In this document: positions 54,087 through 64,000 of the stretch, piece by piece
Position numbering within the stretch: the first letter of the stretch is position 1
Layout of the letters: each line of letters starts with the position of its first letter
NCBI RefSeq assembly: GCF_900107395.1
Contig: NZ_FNPW01000001.1
Coordinates: 709,403 to 773,402 of the forward strand
Direction: 5' to 3'
Length of the DNA stretch: 64,000 nt
DNA from: Pseudomonas sp. NFIX28
GTDB lineage: Bacteria > Pseudomonadota > Gammaproteobacteria > Pseudomonadales > Pseudomonadaceae
Program-made: the position numbers and the translations under genes
Notes under the pieces: generated by a model
What the model saw: only the letters and a program-made list of their open reading frames with translations
What the model was told of the DNA's origin: nothing
Database searches by the model: none

Positions 54087-55103
54087 TCAGATTGGGTCGT
54101 TGAGGATCAGGCTGCGGTAATGCCCGGGGTTGGAGCCGGACCATTTGCGAAAGGCCTTGTAGAACGAACTGGCGTCGGCGAAGCCCAGGCGACTGGCGAT
54201 CTCCGTGAAGCTGATCTGCGGCTCGGCCAGCCAGACGATCGCCAGCTCCTTGCGCACCCCGTCCTTGAGGCCCTGATAGGTCTGCCCTTCTTCCGCCAGG
54301 CGCCGGCGCAGGGTCGAGGCCGACATGCACAGGCTGTGGGCCAGGCTCTCGGTTTCCGGCCACTGGGCGGCGGGCAACTGGCGCAGGTCGTGCTTGATGC
54401 GGCTGGCCAGGCTCTGCGGGTCGCGGTATTTGACCAGGATATTGGCCGGCGCCTGGGCCAGGAAGCGCTTGAGCTCCTCATAGCTGCGCTTGATCGGCAG
54501 GTCCAGGCAGTCGGCGGCGACGATCATCCGCGTGCGCGGCCGGTCGAAGCGCAGGTTCTGCGAGAACATCACCTGGTAGTCATCGCAGAAATCCGGCTCC
54601 GGGCAGCGCAGCTCGATGGCCAGGATCGGGATGCGCCGCCCGGCCAGCCAGCAGGCCACGCCGTGGACGATCATCCAGTAGGTGAAATAGGTGAAGGCGC
54701 GACAAGGTGCCCGCTCGTCCTCCAGCAGCACAATTTCCGCCAGGCTCTGCTGGCGCACCAGTTGCGCCGGCAGGCGTTCGAACATCAGCGACAGGAAAGC
54801 CAGCCCCGACTCCAGGCCCGCCGCCAGGTTCGGCTGGGCCATGGCGGTGCGGCAGAGGAACTCCAGGCTGCCGGATTTCAGCTTGCGCGGGTCCATGCCG
54901 AAGAACTCATCGTCCGTGCGCCGGGCCAGCAGGCGCCACAATCGGGCATAGGCGGTTGCGGGAACGCGGGCGGTGCTGGCATCCAGCTGCTCCGGGTCGA
55001 TGCCGACCTTGAGCAGCACTTCGTCGCTGGCGGCACCGGGGGCGCAGCTTTGCAGCAGCGCTTCGCGCACCAGTTGCATGGAGATGGTGTCTTTTTCCGA
55101 CAT
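54087..55103 (-). CDS. AraC family transcriptional regulator (Arabinose_bd domain, OruR-like)
   Basis: The protein has 338 residues from the ATG at 55103 (MSEKDTISMQLVREALLQSC), since the longer frame to 55142 lacks support. Residues 20-205 are the effector domain seen in OruR/ArgR-type regulators. The C-terminal HTH pair spans about 240-330: SLAHSLCMSASTLRRRLAEE and ISFTEIASRLGFADASSFYK. It lies upstream of the five-gene branched-chain operon on the same strand, as PA2556 does next to PA2552-PA2555, so control of that operon is likely. The REP array between them must not block this. Confidence 0.88.
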   Translation of the reverse strand: MSEKDTISMQLVREALLQSCAPGAASDEVLLKVGIDPEQLDASTARVPATAYARLWRLLARRTDDEFFGMDPRKLKSGSLEFLCRTAMAQPNLAAGLESGLAFLSLMFERLPAQLVRQQSLAEIVLLEDERAPCRAFTYFTYWMIVHGVACWLAGRRIPILAIELRCPEPDFCDDYQVMFSQNLRFDRPRTRMIVAADCLDLPIKRSYEELKRFLAQAPANILVKYRDPQSLASRIKHDLRQLPAAQWPETESLAHSLCMSASTLRRRLAEEGQTYQGLKDGVRKELAIVWLAEPQISFTEIASRLGFADASSFYKAFRKWSGSNPGHYRSLILNDPI

Positions 55104-55323
55104 CGTGCTTGAAGGTTTCCGGCAAAAAGGATGGCTGGCCATCTTAGGCAGTGACCCGCAAAAAGCCAGCTTGCGGTATATATCCGATGCTATGCGCGAC
55201 TTTTACCTAGTTCCATTGCGACACATCCTAAATTTAGCCGGATCGCTGCGAATAGCCGCCCACGAGCGCTATTAGCAATTGATCTCAAATAGGATTCGCT
55301 CTCACCAAAACAGAGCGCTTCCC

Positions 55324-57528
55324 ATGCAACCGAAAAACCCCGCACTGCCGCAGCATCGCTTGCTGGCCTCGACCCTGGGCCTCGCCCTCGCCTCCTGCGC
55401 CAGCGCGGCCGAAGCCGGCGAACGGCAAAAACCCCTGCAACTGGACAACATCAAGGTCGAGGCCGAGCAACCCGGCTCCAGGACCGAACGCTCCGCCTCC
55501 GCCAAGTATGTGGCGCCGCTGCTGGACACCCCGCAGACCATCACCGTGGTGCCGCCCAAGCTGATCCAGGAACAGCAGGCGCTGAGCCTGCGCCAGGTGC
55601 TGTCGAACGTCTCCGGCATCACCTTCAACGCTGGCGAAGGCGGTGGCGGCTCGGGGGACAGCATCAACATCCGCGGCTTCTCGGCCAACAGCAACATACA
55701 GATCGACGGCCTGCGCGACAGCGCGCAAACCCACCGCTCCGACACCTTCAACATCGAGCAGGTGGAGGTCGTCAAAGGCCCCAACTCGGTGTTCGGCGGC
55801 GCCGGCACCACCGGCGGCAGCATCAACCTGATCAGCAAGCAGCCCAAGGCCCGGGCCTTCACCCGCCTGGGCGGCAGCCTCGGCAGCGACAATTACCAAC
55901 GCCTGACCCTGGACAGCAACCAGCCGCTGGAGGGCGTTGGCCAGGATAGCGCGGTGCGGATCAACCTGATGGGCCATCGGAACGACGTGCCCGACCGCGG
56001 GCAAATCGACCGCGAACGCTGGGGCATCGCGCCGTCGCTGCGCCTGGGGTTCAGCGACGCCACTCGGTTGACCCTCAGCGCCTTCCACCAGAGCGACGAC
56101 AACCTGCCGGACTACGGCGTACCGGCGCTTGACGGCAAGAAGCTGGCCGGGGTCAAGCGCGACGCCTATTTCGGCTGGAAGAACCTCGACAAGGAACAGA
56201 TCGAGCAAGACGCCTTCACCGCCGACTTCGAGCATGACTTCAGCGACCACCTCCGCCTGCAGAACCTCACGCGCTACAGCCGCACCGCCCGCGACACCGT
56301 TGTCTCGGCGTCCCATGTCAACACCCGCGGCCTGCCGCCGGGTCGCTACCGCCCGGCCGGGCCCCAGGCCTACGGGCGCGACGCCACCACCGAGATGTGG
56401 ATCAACCAGACCCAATTGCTCGGCGACTTCGAGTTCGCCGGCATGCGCCATGACCTGGTGGCGGGCCTGGAGCTATCCCGCGAAACCCTCGACCTCAAGA
56501 CCTACAACCACGGCCTGAACGCCGCCTTGTATCCGCGCAACGGCTATGCCCTGGGCAGCCCACCCGGGCGCTGGAACGGCCCGGTCAAGAAAACCACCAG
56601 CGGCTACACCGAGACCGCCCTCAAGGGCCAGGCGTATTACCTGTTCGACAGCATCGCCCTGAGCGAGCGCTGGGACCTCAACCTCGGCCTGCGCTACGAC
56701 AAGATCAAGGGCGAGGTCGACAAATACTCGGCAAGCCATGTAAAGAGCGAGAGCCTGGCCTCGGACGTGAACAAGGCCAGCGCGCGTACCGGGCTGGTGT
56801 TCAAGCCGAGCGAAAACGGACGCATCTATGCCGCCTGGGGCAACTCCTTCAACCCTTCCGCCGAGAACCTGGCCACCACCGGCGGTGGCTTGAGCAAGGG
56901 CAACCAGGACCTGGCGCCGGAAAAGAACCAGACCTGGGAACTGGGCACCAAGTGGGAGCTGCTGGACCGGCGCCTGGAACTGGACGCCGCGCTGTTTCGC
57001 GTAGAAAAGAGCAACGCCCGGGAAACCATGGCCGACGGCTCGACCCAACTGGCCGGCAAGCAGCGGGTGCAAGGCGCCGAAATTGGCGTCACCGGGCATG
57101 TCACCGAGCGCTGGGACGTGTTCGCCAACTACACCTTCCTCGACAGCGAAACCCTCAACGCGGCGAACACCGCCTCGGGCATCGCGCGCAAGGGCCAGGC
57201 CCTGGGCAACACGCCACCGCGCTCGTTCAACCTGTGGACCACCTATGAGCTGCCGGCCGGCTGGACCCTGGGCTACGGCAGCCGTTATGTCAGCGAGCGC
57301 AACGTCACTTCCAGCAGCCGCGCCAAGCTGGACGCCTACTGGGTGCACAACGCCATGCTCGGCTACAAGGTCAACCACAACCTCGACCTGCAACTGAACG
57401 TCAACAACCTGTTCGACAAGGACTACGTGGAGCGGGTGCGCCAACAGAGCGGCTCGACGACGCGCTCCTCGGCCATCGAATACGGCGACGCCCGCGCGGC
57501 GATCCTCTCGGCCAACTATTCGTTCTGA
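55324..57528 (+). CDS. TonB-dependent siderophore receptor
   Basis: The protein has 734 residues from ATG 55324. The longer frame from 55279 would put 15 residues before a normal basic start of a signal peptide that ends near SCASAAEA. The plug has DTPQTITVVPPKLIQEQQAL, VLSNVSGITF, NIRGFSANSNIQIDGLRDS and GPNSVFGGAGTTGGSINLIS. The barrel ends in ANYSF. It resembles catecholate receptors of the CirA/Fiu/FepA group in general layout. No good Fur box was found in the 180-base upstream gap, unlike for the receptor at 15785, so regulation is uncertain. Confidence 0.9.
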   Translation: MQPKNPALPQHRLLASTLGLALASCASAAEAGERQKPLQLDNIKVEAEQPGSRTERSASAKYVAPLLDTPQTITVVPPKLIQEQQALSLRQVLSNVSGITFNAGEGGGGSGDSINIRGFSANSNIQIDGLRDSAQTHRSDTFNIEQVEVVKGPNSVFGGAGTTGGSINLISKQPKARAFTRLGGSLGSDNYQRLTLDSNQPLEGVGQDSAVRINLMGHRNDVPDRGQIDRERWGIAPSLRLGFSDATRLTLSAFHQSDDNLPDYGVPALDGKKLAGVKRDAYFGWKNLDKEQIEQDAFTADFEHDFSDHLRLQNLTRYSRTARDTVVSASHVNTRGLPPGRYRPAGPQAYGRDATTEMWINQTQLLGDFEFAGMRHDLVAGLELSRETLDLKTYNHGLNAALYPRNGYALGSPPGRWNGPVKKTTSGYTETALKGQAYYLFDSIALSERWDLNLGLRYDKIKGEVDKYSASHVKSESLASDVNKASARTGLVFKPSENGRIYAAWGNSFNPSAENLATTGGGLSKGNQDLAPEKNQTWELGTKWELLDRRLELDAALFRVEKSNARETMADGSTQLAGKQRVQGAEIGVTGHVTERWDVFANYTFLDSETLNAANTASGIARKGQALGNTPPRSFNLWTTYELPAGWTLGYGSRYVSERNVTSSSRAKLDAYWVHNAMLGYKVNHNLDLQLNVNNLFDKDYVERVRQQSGSTTRSSAIEYGDARAAILSANYSF

Positions 57529-57543
57529 GCCCTTCCCTCCAGC

Positions 57544-57571
57544 GCGAAGCCCCGTCGGCACTGGGCTTCGC
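57544..57571 (+). terminator. stem-loop after the TonB receptor
   Basis: GCGAAGCCC (57544-57552) and GGGCTTCGC (57563-57571) form a perfect 9-bp stem with a 10-base loop, 16 bases after the stop. No U-tract follows. Confidence 0.6.
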
Positions 57572-57845
57572 CGCTGCCATTGGCGCCCTCCGCCCCCGCA
57601 AAAACCGATACGCAATCTCTCAGGCTTTACCCGGCTTGAACCGGTGAATCCTTGGCCCATGGCGGCTTGCGCCGGCAGAGCGTTTTCAGCGCAGTGCAAA
57701 AAAGTATCGATTCAAGTGTCAGGGATGATTTGTCAGCACGGCCGTTGAGGGCTGTAATCAGCCGCACATTCTTCCCAGCATCCGGAAGACACAACAACAA
57801 TAACCGTCCTTCTGCCGCCCACCGGGCGCGGAAGAGGAGTGCACG
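57572..57845 (+). promoter_or_regulatory. promoter region of the mannitol operon
   Basis: This region holds no gene. An AT-rich part (57690-57740, GTGCAAAAAAGTATCGATTC) may contain the activator site. In P. fluorescens the AraC-type MtlR activates this promoter, but no mtlR gene is visible in the window. The mtlE gene follows AGGAGTGCACG. Confidence 0.5.
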
Positions 57846-59156
57846 ATGAAACCCAGCCTTACAGCCCTGCTTGTCACCACCTGCATGAGCCTCAGCGGCG
57901 TCAGCCTCGGCGCCCAGACCGTGACCATCGCCACCGTCAACAACAGCGACATGATCCGCATGCAGAAACTCTCCAAGGTCTTCGAGAGCGAGCATCCGGA
58001 CATCAAGCTGAACTGGGTGGTGCTCGAAGAAAACGTGTTGCGCCAGCGCCTGACCACCGACATCGCCACCCAGGGCGGGCAGTTCGACGTGCTGACCATC
58101 GGCATGTACGAAGCCGCGCTGTGGGGCGCCAAGGGCTGGCTCGAACCGATGGCAGGCCTGCCCGCCGCCTACGACCTGCAGGACATCTTCCCCTCGGTAC
58201 GCGAAGGCCTGTCGGCCAAGGGCACGCTGTACGCCCTGCCGTTCTACGCCGAAAGCTCGATGACTTATTACCGCACCGACCTGTTCAAGGACGCCGGCCT
58301 GGTCATGCCCGAGCACCCGACCTGGGAGCAGATCGGCGAGTTCGCCGGCAAGCTCAACAAGCCCGCGCAGGAGCAGTACGGCATCTGCCTGCGCGGCAAG
58401 GCCGGCTGGGGCGAGAACATGGCCCTGATCACCACCCTGGCCAACGGTTTCGGCGCGCGCTGGTTCAATGAGCAGTGGCAGCCGGAATTCAGCGGGCCGG
58501 AATGGAAAAACGCCCTGGCCTTCTACGTCGACACCATGAAAAAGGCCGGCCCGCCGGGCGCCTCCAGCAACGGTTTCAACGAGAACCTGGCGCTGTTCAA
58601 CAGCGGCAAGTGCGCGATCTGGGTCGACGCCAGCGTCGCCGGCTCCTTCGTCACCGACAAGGCGCAGAGCAAGGTCAGCGAACACGTCGGCTTTACCTAC
58701 GCGCCGCAGCAGGTGACCGACAAGGGCAGCGCCTGGATGTATTCCTGGGCGCTGGCGATTCCCACCAGCTCCAAAGCCAAGGACGCGGCGCGGACCTTCG
58801 CCACCTGGGCCACTTCCAAGGAATACGGGGCCCTGGTCGCCGAGAAAGACGGCATCGCCAACGTGCCGCCAGGCACTCGCGCTTCCACCTACAGCGAGGC
58901 GTATATGCAGGCCGCGCCGTTCGCCAGGGTGACCCTGGAATCGTTGAAAGTCGCCGACCCGACCAAGCCGACCCTCAAGCCGGTGCCCTACATCGGTATC
59001 CAGCTGGTGACCATTCCCGAGTTCCAGGCCATCGGCACCCAGGTCGGCAAGCTGTTCTCCGCCGCGCTGATCGGCCAGACCACGGTCGACCAGGCCCTGG
59101 CCGCCGCGCAGCAGACCACCGAGCGCGAAATGAAACGCGCCGGCTACCCGAAATAA
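57846..59156 (+). CDS. mtlE: mannitol/sorbitol ABC transporter substrate-binding protein
   Basis: The protein has 436 residues. A signal peptide ends near LGAQ (about 22), and the mature chain starts TVTIATVNNSDMIRMQKLS. The SBP_bac_1 fold has GQFDVLTIGMYEAALWG and PFYAESSMTYYRTDLFKDAG, typical for polyol-binding proteins. AGGAG precedes ATG. It is the periplasmic receptor and first gene of the mtl operon, and a REP pair directly downstream could raise its mRNA level relative to the permeases. Confidence 0.93.
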   Translation: MKPSLTALLVTTCMSLSGVSLGAQTVTIATVNNSDMIRMQKLSKVFESEHPDIKLNWVVLEENVLRQRLTTDIATQGGQFDVLTIGMYEAALWGAKGWLEPMAGLPAAYDLQDIFPSVREGLSAKGTLYALPFYAESSMTYYRTDLFKDAGLVMPEHPTWEQIGEFAGKLNKPAQEQYGICLRGKAGWGENMALITTLANGFGARWFNEQWQPEFSGPEWKNALAFYVDTMKKAGPPGASSNGFNENLALFNSGKCAIWVDASVAGSFVTDKAQSKVSEHVGFTYAPQQVTDKGSAWMYSWALAIPTSSKAKDAARTFATWATSKEYGALVAEKDGIANVPPGTRASTYSEAYMQAAPFARVTLESLKVADPTKPTLKPVPYIGIQLVTIPEFQAIGTQVGKLFSAALIGQTTVDQALAAAQQTTEREMKRAGYPK

Positions 59157-59165
59157 CCTTCGTCT

Positions 59166-59253
59166 GTAGGAGCGAGGCTTGCCCGCGATAGCCGCACCGC
59201 GGTCCATCCGGTCACGGCGTCATGGCTCTTCGCGGGCAAGCCTCGCTCCTACG
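59166..59253. repeat. REP pair (type A) between mtlE and mtlF
   Basis: GTAGGAGCGAGGCTTGCCCG CGA (59166-59188) faces TCGCGGGCAAGCCTCGCTCC TACGG (59230-59254). It fills nearly the entire gap between the two genes. The position is analogous to the REP between malE and malF in E. coli, which stabilises upstream mRNA. Confidence 0.9.
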
Positions 59254-59283
59254 GAAAAACACACCTGGACGGTTGTGATCGCC

Positions 59284-60210
59284 ATGAATACCTCGACTGC
59301 CAATGCTCATCTGCAAATGCCCCAGGTCGCGCGCAAGCGCCGCCTGCTCAACCCCGGCTGGTTCCTGGTCAGCCCCTCGGTGGCGCTGTTGCTGCTGTGG
59401 ATGATCGTGCCGCTGGGCATGACCCTGTACTTTTCGCTGATCCGCTACAACCTGCTGTACCCCGGCGAGAACCAGTTCGTCGGGCTGGAGAACTTCAGCT
59501 ACTTCCTCACCGATTCGGGCTTTTTGCCCGGGGCCGGCAATACCCTGCTGCTGGTGGGCAGCGTGCTGCTGATCAGCGTGGTGTTCGGCGTGCTGATCAG
59601 CGCCCTGCTGGAGGCCAGCGAGTTCTTCGGCCGCGGCGTTGTCCGGGTATTGCTGATCTCGCCGTTCTTCATCATGCCCACGGTGGGCGCGCTGATCTGG
59701 AAGAACCTGATCTTCCACCCGGTGTCGGGGATTCTCGCCGCGCTGTGGAAGCTGTTCGGCGCCCAGCCGGTGGACTGGCTGGCCCATTACCCGCTGCTGT
59801 CGATCATCATCATTGTCTCGTGGCAGTGGCTGCCGTTCGCCATCCTGATTTTGATGACCGCCATGCAGTCGCTGGACCAGGAACAGAAGGAAGCCGCGCG
59901 CCTGGATGGTGCCGGGGCCATCGCGATCTTCTGGCACCTGACCCTGCCGCACCTGGCGCGGCCGATCGCGGTGGTGGTGATGATCGAGACCATCTTTTTG
60001 CTCTCGGTGTTCGCCGAAATCTTCACCACCACCAACGGTGGCCCGGGCTACGCCTCGACCAACCTCGCCTACCTGATCTACAACCAGGCGCTGGTGCAGT
60101 TCGATGTGGGCATGGCCTCGGCCGGCGGCCTGATCGCCGTGGTCATCGCCAATATCGCCGCGATCGTCCTGGTGCGAATGCTCGGCAAAAACCTGACTGA
60201 CAAGCCCTGA
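59284..60210 (+). CDS. mtlF: mannitol/sorbitol ABC transporter permease
   Basis: The protein has 308 residues from ATG 59284. A longer frame to 59179 is made of REP sequence. Six membrane helices are visible, beginning with PGWFLVSPSVALLLLWMIVP. The EAA loop that contacts the ATPase reads EQKEAARLDGAGAIAIFWHL (about 200-219). It forms a heterodimeric channel with MtlG in the inner membrane. Confidence 0.92.
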   Translation: MNTSTANAHLQMPQVARKRRLLNPGWFLVSPSVALLLLWMIVPLGMTLYFSLIRYNLLYPGENQFVGLENFSYFLTDSGFLPGAGNTLLLVGSVLLISVVFGVLISALLEASEFFGRGVVRVLLISPFFIMPTVGALIWKNLIFHPVSGILAALWKLFGAQPVDWLAHYPLLSIIIIVSWQWLPFAILILMTAMQSLDQEQKEAARLDGAGAIAIFWHLTLPHLARPIAVVVMIETIFLLSVFAEIFTTTNGGPGYASTNLAYLIYNQALVQFDVGMASAGGLIAVVIANIAAIVLVRMLGKNLTDKP

Positions 60211-60220
60211 GGTGCGCGCC

Positions 60221-61051
60221 ATGACCCTGCAACAATCCCGCCGCCTGCAAAGCCTGCTGCTCGGCACCCTGGCCTGGATTATCGCGATCCTGATCTTCTT
60301 CCCGATCTTCTGGATGCTGCTGACCAGCTTCAAGACCGAAATCGACGCCTTTGCCACGCCGCCGCAGTTCATCTTCACGCCGACGCTGGAGAATTACCTG
60401 CACATCAACGAGCGCAGCAACTACTTCGCCTTCGCCTGGAACTCGGTGGTGATCTCCTTCAGCGCCACCGCCTTGTGCCTGCTGATCGCGGTGCCGGCGG
60501 CCTACTCCATGGCCTTCTTTGAAACCCGCAACACCAAGCGCACCCTGCTGTGGATGCTGTCGACCAAGATGCTGCCGCCGGTGGGCGTGCTGATGCCGAT
60601 CTACCTGCTGGCCAAGAGCTTTGGCCTGCTGGACACGCGCATCGCGCTGATCGCGATCTACACCCTGATCAACCTGCCGATCGTGGTCTGGATGATTTAC
60701 ACCTACTTCAAGGACATCCCCCGGGACATCCTCGAGGCGGCGCGGCTGGACGGCGCCACCCTGGGCCAGGAAATGCTCCGGGTGCTGCTGCCGATCGCCA
60801 AGGGCGGGCTGGCCTCCACGGTGCTGCTGTCGCTGATCCTGTGCTGGAACGAGGCGTTCTGGTCGCTGAACCTGACCTCCTCCAACGCCGCGCCCTTGAC
60901 CGCGCTGATCGCCTCCTACTCCAGCCCCGAAGGGCTGTTCTGGGCCAAGCTTTCGGCGGTCTCGACCCTGGCCTGCGCGCCGATCCTGATCTTCGGCTGG
61001 ATCAGCCAGAAACAACTGGTGCGCGGCCTGTCCTTCGGCGCCGTGAAATAA
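60221..61051 (+). CDS. mtlG: mannitol/sorbitol ABC transporter permease
   Basis: The protein has 276 residues from ATG 60221, preferred over GTG 60212 because GAGGTG lies 5 bases upstream. Six helices are visible. The EAA loop is DILEAARLDGATLGQEMLRV (about 170-189). It lies 10 bases after mtlF, so the two are made together, and both pair with MtlK. Confidence 0.92.
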   Translation: MTLQQSRRLQSLLLGTLAWIIAILIFFPIFWMLLTSFKTEIDAFATPPQFIFTPTLENYLHINERSNYFAFAWNSVVISFSATALCLLIAVPAAYSMAFFETRNTKRTLLWMLSTKMLPPVGVLMPIYLLAKSFGLLDTRIALIAIYTLINLPIVVWMIYTYFKDIPRDILEAARLDGATLGQEMLRVLLPIAKGGLASTVLLSLILCWNEAFWSLNLTSSNAAPLTALIASYSSPEGLFWAKLSAVSTLACAPILIFGWISQKQLVRGLSFGAVK

Positions 61052-61068
61052 CCAGACGACTCACTACC

Positions 61069-61171
61069 TGTAGCCGCTGCCGAAGGCTGCGATCGAGCCG
61101 CAGGCTCGCCAGCGATCGCCCGGGCGCCGAGGCCCCTGCGGTGCCTATCGCAGCCTGCGGCAGCGGCTACA
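61069..61171. repeat. REP pair (type B) between mtlG and mtlK
   Basis: TGTAGCCGCTGCCGAAGGCT GCGATCG and the inverted GATCGC... / TATCGCAGCCTGCGGCAGCG GCTACA occupy the gap of 148 bases. It may lower transcription into, or alter decay of, the two downstream genes. Confidence 0.88.
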
Positions 61172-61199
61172 CCGACATTCAGAAACATGGAGGCCCATC

Positions 61200-62303
<1,104 letters not shown>

Positions 62304-62317
62304 ACGGGAACCGAACG

Positions 62318-63799
62318 ATGAAACTCAACAGACACAACCTCCACTGCCTGGCCCCTGAGGTCCGCCTGCCCGCCTACGACCTGGCCGCAACCCGGCACGG
62401 CATGGTGCATATCGGCGTGGGCGGTTTTCACCGGGCGCACCAGGCCTATTACACCGATGCCTTGATGAACACCGGCGAAGGCCTGGACTGGAGCATCTGC
62501 GGAGTCGGCCTGCGCGCCGAGGACCGCCGCGCCCGCGACGACCTGGCTGGCCAGGATTACCTGTTCACCCTGTTCGAACTGGGCGACAGCGATGCCGCCG
62601 AAGTGCGGGTGATCGGTGCCATCCGCGACATGCTCCTGGCCGAGGACGGCGCCCAGGCGCTGATCGACAAACTCGCCAGCCCGCAGACCCGCATCGTCTC
62701 GCTGACCATCACCGAGGGCGGCTACTGCATCGACGACAGCAGCGGCGAGTTCATGGTCCACCTGCCGCAGATCCAGCACGACCTGGCCCACCCGCAGCAA
62801 CCGCGGACCGTGTTCGGCTTTCTCTGCGCGGCCCTGGCCCAGCGCCGGGCAGCCGGAATCCCGGCCTTTACCTTGATGTCCTGCGATAACCTGCCGCACA
62901 ACGGCGCGGTGACGCGCAAGGCGCTGCTGGCCTTCGCCGGGCAGCGCGACGCCGACCTGCGCGAGTGGATCGCCGCCAACGTCAGCTTCCCCAACGCCAT
63001 GGTCGACCGCATCACGCCGATGACCAGCACCGCCCACCGTTTGCAGCTGCACGACCAGCACGGCATCGACGACGCCTGGCCGGTGGTCTGCGAGCCGTTC
63101 GTGCAGTGGGTGCTGGAAGACAAGTTCGTCAACGGCCGGCCGGCCTGGGAAAAGGTCGGCGTGCAATTCACCGACGACGTCACGCCCTATGAAGAGATGA
63201 AGATCAAGCTGCTCAACGGCAGCCACCTGGCCCTGACTTACCTGGGCTTCCTCAAGGGCTATCGCTTTGTCCACGAGACCATGGCCGACCCGCTGTTCGT
63301 CGCCTATATACGCGCCTATATGGACCTGGACGTGACCCCGCAACTGGCGCCGGTGCCGGGCATCGACCTGGGCGACTACAAGGACACCCTGGTGGCGCGC
63401 TTTTCCAACCGGGCGATTGCCGACCAGCTGGAGCGGGTCTGCTCCGACGGTTCGTCGAAGCTGCCCAAGTTCACCGTGCCGACCCTCAACCGCCTGATCG
63501 CCGAGGAGCGCAACCCCGAGCGCGCCGCCCTGGTAGTCGCGGCCTGGGCCCTGTACCTCAAGGGCGTGGACGAAAACGGCGACACCTACGCCATTCCCGA
63601 TCCACGGGCCGCATTCTGCCAGGCGCTGGTGGCGGACGACGGCGCGATCAGTCAGCGGCTGCTGGCGGTCGAGGAAATCTTCGGCAGCGCCATCCCCAAT
63701 TCGCCCGCCTTTGTCGAAGCCTTCGAACGCTGCTACACCAGCCTGCGCGACAACGGCGTGAGCCGCACCCTGGAGCGGGTATTGGCCCGGGACCGCTGA
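62318..63799 (+). CDS. mtlD: mannitol 2-dehydrogenase
   Basis: The protein has 493 residues, identical to the length of the P. fluorescens enzyme. The catalytic Lys295, Asn300 and His303 (KIKLLNGSH) and Asn191 have the same numbers as in that enzyme. NAD-binding GVGGFHRAHQ spans about 33-42. It oxidises D-mannitol (and other polyols) to D-fructose in the cytoplasm. It begins 14 bases after mtlK. The usual mtlY and mtlZ sugar kinase genes would lie further downstream, outside the window. Confidence 0.95.
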   Translation: MKLNRHNLHCLAPEVRLPAYDLAATRHGMVHIGVGGFHRAHQAYYTDALMNTGEGLDWSICGVGLRAEDRRARDDLAGQDYLFTLFELGDSDAAEVRVIGAIRDMLLAEDGAQALIDKLASPQTRIVSLTITEGGYCIDDSSGEFMVHLPQIQHDLAHPQQPRTVFGFLCAALAQRRAAGIPAFTLMSCDNLPHNGAVTRKALLAFAGQRDADLREWIAANVSFPNAMVDRITPMTSTAHRLQLHDQHGIDDAWPVVCEPFVQWVLEDKFVNGRPAWEKVGVQFTDDVTPYEEMKIKLLNGSHLALTYLGFLKGYRFVHETMADPLFVAYIRAYMDLDVTPQLAPVPGIDLGDYKDTLVARFSNRAIADQLERVCSDGSSKLPKFTVPTLNRLIAEERNPERAALVVAAWALYLKGVDENGDTYAIPDPRAAFCQALVADDGAISQRLLAVEEIFGSAIPNSPAFVEAFERCYTSLRDNGVSRTLERVLARDR

Positions 63800-63834
63800 T
63801 GCTTGCCTGTCGCCGATGCGTTTCTCCAGGCAGA

Positions 63835-63960
63835 TCGCGCATTCAGGTTCTGCGATTGCTACGCAACCGATCGCAACCTCGCGAGCTCGGCAGCGGCTAC
63901 ACCGCCGTCGCACCTGTAGCCGCTGCCGAAGGCTGCGATCGGCGGCGTAGCCGACGCAAG
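63835..63960. repeat. REP pair (type B) after mtlD
   Basis: CGATCGCAACC...CGGCAGCGGCTACA (about 63869-63902) faces TGTAGCCGCTGCCGAAGGCT GCGATCGG (63915-63942). The type B sequence continues to the window end (GGCAGACCGCGGACTCAGG at 63982), suggesting another REP downstream. Confidence 0.85.
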
Positions 63961-64000
63961 GGCGGCCAACGCGTTTCGCCAGGCAGACCGCGGACTCAGG

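Noticed and set aside
54087..55103. The AraC gene as mtlR of the mannitol operon
   Set aside because: It is on the opposite strand, separated by a TonB receptor, and has the OruR-type effector domain; its position fits the branched-chain operon better.
59179..59283. An N-terminal extension of MtlF
   Set aside because: The extra residues are translated from the REP element, and the ATG at 59284 gives the normal permease start.

Overview
The window is high-GC gamma-proteobacterial DNA that reads as a fluorescent Pseudomonas (P. fluorescens/protegens/chlororaphis type). The evidence is a complete arn operon in Pseudomonas order with a UDP-sugar dehydrogenase at its end, a mannitol operon (mtlEFGKD) whose MtlD carries the catalytic residues of P. 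fluorescens mannitol 2-dehydrogenase at the same numbers, a family I.3 RTX lipase, TonB receptors, and two families of Pseudomonas REP/REPIN palindromes. No rRNA, tRNA, CRISPR array or transposase gene was recognised.

Layout. (1) 1-7819, + strand: a lipid-CoA module with an SCP-x-like thiolase, a CoA-transferase-family protein carrying the alpha-methylacyl-CoA racemase catalytic residues, a long-chain acyl-CoA ligase, and a DUF1302/DUF1329 envelope pair. A frameshifted remnant of an NAD-dependent reductase lies between the first two genes. (2) 7820-13140: a less GC-rich accessory stretch with an RTX lipase, a TetR regulator, an unrecognised Pro/Ser-rich protein and long intergenic gaps. (3) 13145-28590: trkH, an SDR, a Fur-box TonB receptor, a divergent TetR/O-methyltransferase pair, a periplasmic molybdenum hydroxylase operon (2Fe-2S subunit, Mo subunit, triheme cytochrome c, XdhC), ppk2-sulP, an NTF2-like protein and a solute-binding protein. 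(4) 29950-39018: arnBCADTEF-ugd, tightly overlapping, with a possible leader ORF before it and a possible small membrane peptide after it. (5) 39053-44920: a GNAT protein, an HPP membrane protein, a LysR regulator and a GtrA/GtrB/GT39 glycosylation cassette. (6) 45167-55103: two convergent branched-chain acyl-CoA operons, valine-type on + and isoleucine-type on -, plus an AraC regulator. (7) 55324-64000: a TonB receptor and the mannitol operon.

How the genes work together. The arn operon makes and transfers L-Ara4N to lipid A, giving cationic peptide resistance. The gtr-like cassette probably flips and attaches a second sugar. The branched-chain genes feed valine and isoleucine intermediates to central metabolism. 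The mtl operon imports mannitol by an ABC transporter and oxidises it to fructose. REP elements fill most gaps in the second half and sit inside the mtl operon between cistrons.

Most notable for follow-up: the racemase/SCP-x lipid module with its reductase fossil; the unknown protein at 11923-12909; an exact 137-bp period REP tandem at 53512-53922; REP insertions between mtlE/mtlF and mtlG/mtlK; the possible arn leader ORF; and a long hairpin before the gtr cassette. No clearly new multi-gene system could be proven from sequence alone.
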